Assembly: GCA_902494685.1 (NCBI GenBank)
Contig: CABUUE010000044.1
Coordinates: 1 to 9,809, forward strand
DNA: 9,809 nucleotides
Reading direction: 5' to 3'
DNA from: an uncultured Collinsella sp.
GTDB taxonomy: Bacteria > Actinomycetota > Coriobacteriia > Coriobacteriales > Coriobacteriaceae
Under the pieces are notes generated by a model. That model saw only the letters and a list, made by a program, of their open reading frames with translations. It was not told where the DNA came from and did not search any database. A program made the position numbers and the translations under genes. Shown here piece by piece: positions 6,794 to 9,809 of this stretch (position 1 is its first letter; the number at the start of each line of letters is the position of its first letter).

Positions 6794-6811
6794 GGACCGA
6801 AAACACGGTCC
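6794..6811. repeat. Short inverted repeat GGACCG/CGGTCC
   Basis: A perfect 6-bp inverted repeat with a 6-nt loop lies directly downstream of the tRNA terminator on the minus strand. There is no following T-tract. It may be a secondary processing or stability structure, or part of the same repeat cluster as the longer palindrome at 6715-6771. Confidence 0.5.
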
Positions 6812-6819
6812 CGAAATAA

Positions 6820-6850
6820 CAAAAAAGCTCGCCGGCCAGGCCGACGAGCT
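6820..6850 (-). terminator. Rho-independent terminator of the tRNA gene
   Basis: On the minus strand a 10-bp stem AGCTCGTCGG/CCGGCGAGCT (one G-U pair, loop CCTGG) is followed by TTTTTTGTT. It starts 10 nt after the encoded CCA end of the tRNA, showing a single-gene tRNA transcript. Confidence 0.92.
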
Positions 6851-6859
6851 GCAAGTTCT

Positions 6860-6936
6860 TGGTCGCGGGGGCAGGATTTGAACCTACGACCTCCGGGTTA
6901 TGAGCCCGGCGAGCTACCAGACTGCTCCACCCCGCA
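6860..6936 (-). tRNA. Initiator tRNA-fMet (anticodon CAU)
   Basis: A 77-nt cloverleaf with encoded CCA (6860-6862). The sequence follows the bacterial initiator pattern rather than elongator Met or Ile-lysidine tRNA: GAGC/GCTC D-stem with the A11-U24 pair, three consecutive G-C pairs next to the anticodon loop (GGGCTCATAACCC), T-arm GTAGG-TTCAAAT-CCTGC, and discriminator A73. The acceptor stem GCGGGG/CCCCGC is closed at 1:72 by U and G, a weak non-Watson-Crick pair. In the E. coli initiator this place is a C-A mismatch; a weak 1:72 pair is the identity mark for formylation. It has its own promoter and terminator. Confidence 0.97.
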
Positions 6937-6967
6937 ATGTCTGGGCGCCTCATGTGCGCAAGAAAGA

Positions 6968-6996
6968 ATAATACGCGGGAGTTCGGTAAGCGGCAA
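6968..6996 (-). promoter_or_regulatory. Promoter of the initiator tRNA gene
   Basis: On the minus strand TTGCCG (6991-6996) and TATTAT (6968-6973) are separated by exactly 17 nt. Transcription would start near 6961, giving a leader of about 25 nt before the mature 5' end at 6936. No other feature competes for this site. Confidence 0.7.
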
Positions 6997-7091
6997 GGAA
7001 AATCTCGTAGAGCATAATTCCTTCATATTTAAAACCCCTCAGCCCCTATCACCGTAAACGAATCGCAGCCGAGCGCCGTCGACGGCACGTA

Positions 7092-7097
7092 TACAAT
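7092..7097 (+). promoter_or_regulatory. Possible -10 element of coaX
   Basis: TACAAT matches five of six -10 positions and lies 36 nt before the preferred coaX start, leaving a leader of about 30 nt. No TTG-type -35 occurs at 16-18 nt, so the assignment is tentative. The 6997-7091 region otherwise shows no gene. Confidence 0.3.
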
Positions 7098-7133
7098 GGT
7101 GCGCGTCCTTTTATGCCAACACCGGGAGTAGAC

Positions 7134-7907
7134 ATGCTGCTCGCTATCGATATGGGAAATACGCAGACGGCCATGGGCCTGTTTGACGGAGACGAGCTGG
7201 TGCAGTCGTGGCGCATGCCCACCGACCGCTCTTATACCGCCGACGAGATCCATGTGCGCCTGATGGGTTTCTTTAAGATGTACGGCCTTTCGCTCGACGC
7301 AGTCGACGCGATCGCCTTTGCCGGCGTGGTGCCGCAGCTCTCGCGCGAATGGCACGCCGTGGCCGACCGCATTGCCGCAGACGCCATCGTCATCGGACCG
7401 CAGACGGCCGCGGTGACCAAGCTGCGCGCGGCGCGTCCCCAGGCCGTAGGTGCCGACCGCGTCGCTAACGCCGTTGCGGCCGAAACTTTCTACGGCGCGC
7501 CGGCAATCGTGGTGGACTTTGGCACCGCGACCAATATCGACGTCATCGATGAGGACGGTTATTACATTGGTGGAGCGATTGCGCCGGGCATCCGCATTTC
7601 GATGGACGCGCTCGCCGCCCGAGCCGCCAAGCTCGCCAGCGTGCCGCTCGAGGCGCCCGAGCATGCCATCGGCCGCGATACCGAGGAGTGCATCAAGGTG
7701 GGCGCCGTGACGGGCGCCGCCGCCATGGCCGAGGGCCTGGTCGCGCGCATGAAGCGCGAGCTGGGGCGCGAGGACGCCACCGTTATAGCCACGGGCGGCC
7801 TCGCCAGCATCGTCGCCGATTCGACCGACGCCTTCGACGTGGTCGACGGACAGCTCACCATTAAGGGCATCTGCGAAATCTACCGCCGCATGCAGGAGCT
7901 GGGATAG
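7134..7907 (+). CDS. coaX: Type III pantothenate kinase
   Basis: Cytoplasmic enzyme phosphorylating pantothenate with ATP, the first step of CoA synthesis; the type III form belongs to the ASKHA fold and needs a monovalent cation. At 257 residues it has the usual family length. Visible motifs are LLAIDMGNTQTAMGLFDG at the N-terminus (phosphate loop DxGNT), the P-A-V-G-A-D-R-V-A-N-A stretch (PQAVGADRVANAVAA), VVDFGTATNIDVID (second phosphate site) and GGAIAPGI, then a late VIATGGLAS. The ATG at 7134 is chosen because GGGAG (7124-7128) lies 5 nt before it and the family N-terminus begins at MLLAIDMGN; an in-frame ATG at 7113 would add seven unsupported residues. It is transcribed alone, divergently from tRNA-fMet and convergently with the biotin-ligase-like gene, and ends before a strong hairpin. 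CoaX next to a BirA-like gene is a recurring association in bacteria. I see no missing catalytic residue. Confidence 0.96.
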   Translation: MLLAIDMGNTQTAMGLFDGDELVQSWRMPTDRSYTADEIHVRLMGFFKMYGLSLDAVDAIAFAGVVPQLSREWHAVADRIAADAIVIGPQTAAVTKLRAARPQAVGADRVANAVAAETFYGAPAIVVDFGTATNIDVIDEDGYYIGGAIAPGIRISMDALAARAAKLASVPLEAPEHAIGRDTEECIKVGAVTGAAAMAEGLVARMKRELGREDATVIATGGLASIVADSTDAFDVVDGQLTIKGICEIYRRMQELG

Positions 7908-7963
7908 AGCAGGGGCTTAAGTCAAGCACGCCCGATGCCACAGTCCCCGCAAATGCTCGCCAA

Positions 7964-7982
7964 GCCTATTCCCCAGATAGGC
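7964..7982. repeat. Short hairpin between coaX and its terminator
   Basis: GCCTAT and ATAGGC form a perfect 6-bp inverted repeat with a 7-nt loop just ahead of the coaX terminator hairpin. It has no T-tract on either strand. It may stabilise the mRNA end or be part of an intergenic repeat. Confidence 0.45.
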
Positions 7983-7985
7983 GAA

Positions 7986-8019
7986 ACCCTCCCCGGCACA
8001 GGCCGAGGAGGGTCTTGTT
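7986..8019 (+). terminator. Terminator of coaX, between convergent genes
   Basis: The stem ACCCTCC/GGAGGGT continues after one C-A mismatch with CGGC/GCCG around loop ACAG (7986-8013). The plus strand continues CTTGTTGTC, an interrupted U-tract. On the minus strand only TTT follows, so any use for the convergent cluster would be weaker. Confidence 0.75.
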
Positions 8020-8052
8020 GTCATCGTTGTCTTTGAGCGCTGGCGCCTCTCG

Positions 8053-8754
8053 TTACAGCCCGCGAATCCGTACGGCCTCGGGCGGAAACTCTTGCTCGCC
8101 GGCATCGGTCTTGATGGTCGCTCGGCCCCAGATGTCCAGGCCCGCAAACACACCGACCGCAAGCGGCAAACCGTTGGGCGACACCGCCGCAACTTGGCGG
8201 CCCAGCAGCGGCACCATGTCGAAGTACTCGCCCAGCACGGGAGCCAGCGGCCCTGCGGCGCCTTGCGGCGTGTTGGCAACAACCGCCCAGGCGTCCACGC
8301 GGGCCAGCACGGCGGCGGCCAGCGTCTCGACCAGCGCTTCGTCAGCCACGTCCACACCAAGCTCGCTCAGCGCCGAACGCTCAATATCCACCGTCACGGC
8401 ACCGAACATGCCCGCAGCACCGGCACCACCGTTGACGGCGACGCGCGCGAACGACGTCTCAAACGCGGGCGCGCCGCACACAATGTCGCTCGGCCACTGA
8501 ATACCCACCTTGCCGGCAAGGCCCAGCCCCGGTGCCGCAGCCGTTCCCACGAGCGCGTCCATCATGCCCATCGCGGCCACAAACGGCAGGCCGTGGAAGG
8601 CATGCATGTTCACATCCGGGCGCACGACCAGCGAAAACGTCAACGACGCCTCGCCCGCGCTCCAAGTGCACCAGCCCGCGGACGCACCCTCGCGGCCCGC
8701 GTCACGCGCGGCGTCAAGCTCGGTACCGGCGGCAACAGCATTCATCTCGATCAT
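8053..8754 (-). CDS. Biotin-protein-ligase-like (BirA/LplA fold) protein with degenerate active site
   Basis: A 233-residue protein with the layout of a biotin/lipoate ligase catalytic domain and C-terminal domain: LTFSLVVRPD (38-47) with HGLPFVAAMGMMDAL (54-68), GIQWPSDIV (84-92) where KWPNDI is usual, FGAVTVDIE (117-125), then the small C-terminal part GRQVA...GLPLAVGVFAGLDIWG and PEAVRIRG. The biotin-binding GRGRxGRxW loop is not recognisable (only AGWCTWSAGEAS remains), the lysine of KWPND is Q86, and the KLAGIL-type segment carrying the second key lysine is replaced by an Ala/Gly-rich stretch. There is no N-terminal DNA-binding domain. ATG at 8752-8754 directly follows the TAG of the DHPS-HPPK gene (TAGATG), with GGGG 9 nt upstream, so translation is coupled; an ATG three codons on is also possible. 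Fold assignment is moderate; ligase activity is doubtful. Family position next to coaX supports the call. Confidence 0.6.
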   Translation of the reverse strand: MIEMNAVAAGTELDAARDAGREGASAGWCTWSAGEASLTFSLVVRPDVNMHAFHGLPFVAAMGMMDALVGTAAAPGLGLAGKVGIQWPSDIVCGAPAFETSFARVAVNGGAGAAGMFGAVTVDIERSALSELGVDVADEALVETLAAAVLARVDAWAVVANTPQGAAGPLAPVLGEYFDMVPLLGRQVAAVSPNGLPLAVGVFAGLDIWGRATIKTDAGEQEFPPEAVRIRGL

Positions 8755-9809
8755 CTACATACGCCCCAATTCGCCCACGATATGGCCCACGCGGTCCTCG
8801 GGCTCCTTGACCTCGACGCCGTTGTAGCGGAAGAACCGCGCCGGGTCGTGCATCAAGTCCTCGAGCGGCACCAGCACAAAATCGCGCTCGCCGATCAGCG
8901 GATGCGGCAGGCGCAGCTTTTTGCCGCCGTGGGTCTCGCCGTCCATCCACAGCAGGTCCAGGTCGATGGTGCGCGGACCGTTGGCCTTGGCCTTTTTGGA
9001 GCGGTCGCGCCCCAGCTCGGCCTCGATCTTCATGAGCTCGTCGAGCAGCACCAGCGGCGCCAGCTCGGTCTTGATCTCGATGACGGCGTTGGCAAACGCG
9101 TCCTGACGCGTTTCGTAGGCCGGCTCGCTCTCGTAAATCTTGGAGGAGTTGGACACGCAGGTGAGTGGAATCTCGGCGATCATCTCGCGTGCAGCGCGGA
9201 TGTTGTCGCAGCGATGCCCCAGGTTGGAGCCCACGGCCACAAACGCGCGGCGCGGCTGCGGCTTGGCAACCGCCCAGTAGCCGTTCAGGAACTGCGCAAA
9301 ACCCGCGGCGTCGTGCACGCGCACGATGTTGGCACCGGCCTGGATGGCGCCCAGGCACACGCCAAACGTAGCGGCATCGCGCTCGGCGGCCTCGGTCACG
9401 CCCGAGACGGCGCCCACAAAGCGCTTGCGCGACACGGCGCACATGAGCGGATAGCCCAGTGACGCCATCTTGGCAGTCTCGCGCTGGATGACGATGTCCT
9501 CGTTAGCCGACTTACCAAAGCCCGGGCCAGGATCGATGCAGATGCGGTCGCGCGACACGCCGGCATGGATGAGCGTGCGGGCCTGGTCGGACAGAAAGCC
9601 CATGACGCGGCGCATGATGGGCGCCGAATCGGGCAGGGTGAAGCGGCGGAGCTGCGAGGTGGGCACGTAGGCTTCCTCGCGGCGGGCGCTGCGGCGCATC
9701 ATGGCGGCCAGGCGGTCATTGGACTCCGATGCGGCCTCGGTGGCTGCGGGCGTGGCCTCGGGCGCGGGCGCGACGGTCTCGGCGGCAGTAGCCTGCTCGG
9801 CGGCCGGCG
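8755..9809 (-). CDS. folP/folK: Dihydropteroate synthase-HPPK fusion (FolP-FolK), partial at right edge
   Basis: A bifunctional folate enzyme. About 350 codons are visible, and the frame stays open without a stop to the right edge, so the N-terminal half of DHPS is missing. The DHPS part shows RICIDPGPGFGKS (about 9546-9508), CAVSRKRFVG and IVRVHDAAGF, the conserved pterin/pABA site motifs. HPPK starts near 9249 (AFVAVGSNLGHR) and has YESEPAYET, AFANAVIEI, GPRTIDLDLLWMD, LRLPHPLIGERDFVLVPLEDL: complete pterin and ATP-Mg sites. HPPK makes the pyrophosphate that DHPS condenses with p-aminobenzoate. Upstream of the DPG motif, 9703-9807 encodes a low-complexity Ala/Glu/Pro/Thr stretch followed by a basic segment (MMRRSARREE), not normal for DHPS. 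An ATG at 9700-9702 could be mistaken for a start but has no good ribosome site and would cut off the barrel. The gene is directly coupled to the ligase-like gene. Confidence 0.94.
   Translation of the reverse strand, partial: PAAEQATAAETVAPAPEATPAATEAASESNDRLAAMMRRSARREEAYVPTSQLRRFTLPDSAPIMRRVMGFLSDQARTLIHAGVSRDRICIDPGPGFGKSANEDIVIQRETAKMASLGYPLMCAVSRKRFVGAVSGVTEAAERDAATFGVCLGAIQAGANIVRVHDAAGFAQFLNGYWAVAKPQPRRAFVAVGSNLGHRCDNIRAAREMIAEIPLTCVSNSSKIYESEPAYETRQDAFANAVIEIKTELAPLVLLDELMKIEAELGRDRSKKAKANGPRTIDLDLLWMDGETHGGKKLRLPHPLIGERDFVLVPLEDLMHDPARFFRYNGVEVKEPEDRVGHIVGELGRM

Noticed and set aside
6732..6953. Minus-strand 73-codon frame containing SSLVARRAHNPEVVGSNPAP
   Set aside because: It is a translation of the tRNA-fMet gene and its terminator, a familiar kind of false protein.
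7113..7133. Upstream ATG of coaX
   Set aside because: No ribosome site precedes it and the added seven residues are not part of the family, whereas 7134 has GGGAG at 5 nt.
8092..9462. Plus-strand open frame of 456 codons opposite the ligase-like and folate genes
   Set aside because: Antisense shadow; composition rich in His, Arg, Gln and Ala and no family motif, while the minus strand has full HPPK motifs.
9700..9702. ATG as the true start of a shorter folate gene
   Set aside because: The frame remains open to the window edge and a start here would remove most of the DHPS barrel; no ribosome site is seen.
1..9809. CRISPR array or tandem repeat array
   Set aside because: No regularly spaced repeats were found on reading either strand.

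Overview
The window is GC-rich, tightly packed bacterial chromosome. An Ech-type membrane hydrogenase, an Fe-S flavin enone-reductase-like enzyme, a type III pantothenate kinase and a DHPS-HPPK fusion together suggest a strictly anaerobic gut actinobacterium of the class Coriobacteriia, most likely Collinsella or a close relative. This assignment rests on gene content and protein style, not on a database search.

Layout, left to right. (1) 1-3412, minus strand: the proximal end of an energy-converting (group 4) [NiFe] hydrogenase operon. Its first gene fuses a NuoL/EchA-like proton-channel subunit to a NuoH/EchB-like membrane anchor in one 960-residue protein. The second gene is the NuoB/EchC-like Fe-S small subunit, which runs off the left edge. 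The order L-H-B matches echA-echB-echC; the catalytic subunit should lie further left. (2) 3413-4540: an untranslated leader of about 250 nt, a small solitary gene with two helix-turn-helix units related to IS3/IS150 OrfA and its own terminator, and then a relatively AT-rich stretch of about 440 nt with no convincing gene. (3) 4543-6573, minus: an old-yellow-enzyme/2,4-dienoyl-CoA-reductase-type NAD(P)H:flavin oxidoreductase with FMN, [4Fe-4S] and FAD domains but an unusual active-site loop. It has a clear terminator. (4) 6580-7133: a near-perfect long inverted repeat, then an initiator tRNA-fMet on the minus strand with a recognisable promoter and terminator, then the start region of coaX. 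(5) 7134-7907, plus: coaX, ending at a hairpin shared with the convergent cluster. (6) 8053-9809, minus: a translationally coupled pair, a DHPS-HPPK (FolP-FolK) fusion that enters from the right edge and a biotin-protein-ligase-like gene that has lost its usual catalytic motifs.

Functionally the window combines reductive energy metabolism (proton- or sodium-coupled H2 metabolism, reduction of an unsaturated substrate) with cofactor supply (CoA, folate, possibly biotin attachment) and translation initiation. I see no CRISPR array, complete insertion sequence or phage. The points most worth a second look are the L-H hydrogenase fusion, the altered catalytic loop of the flavoenzyme, the degenerate biotin-ligase-like gene, the Ala-rich insert in DHPS, the orphan HTH gene beside an AT-rich island, and the long inverted repeat next to the tRNA.
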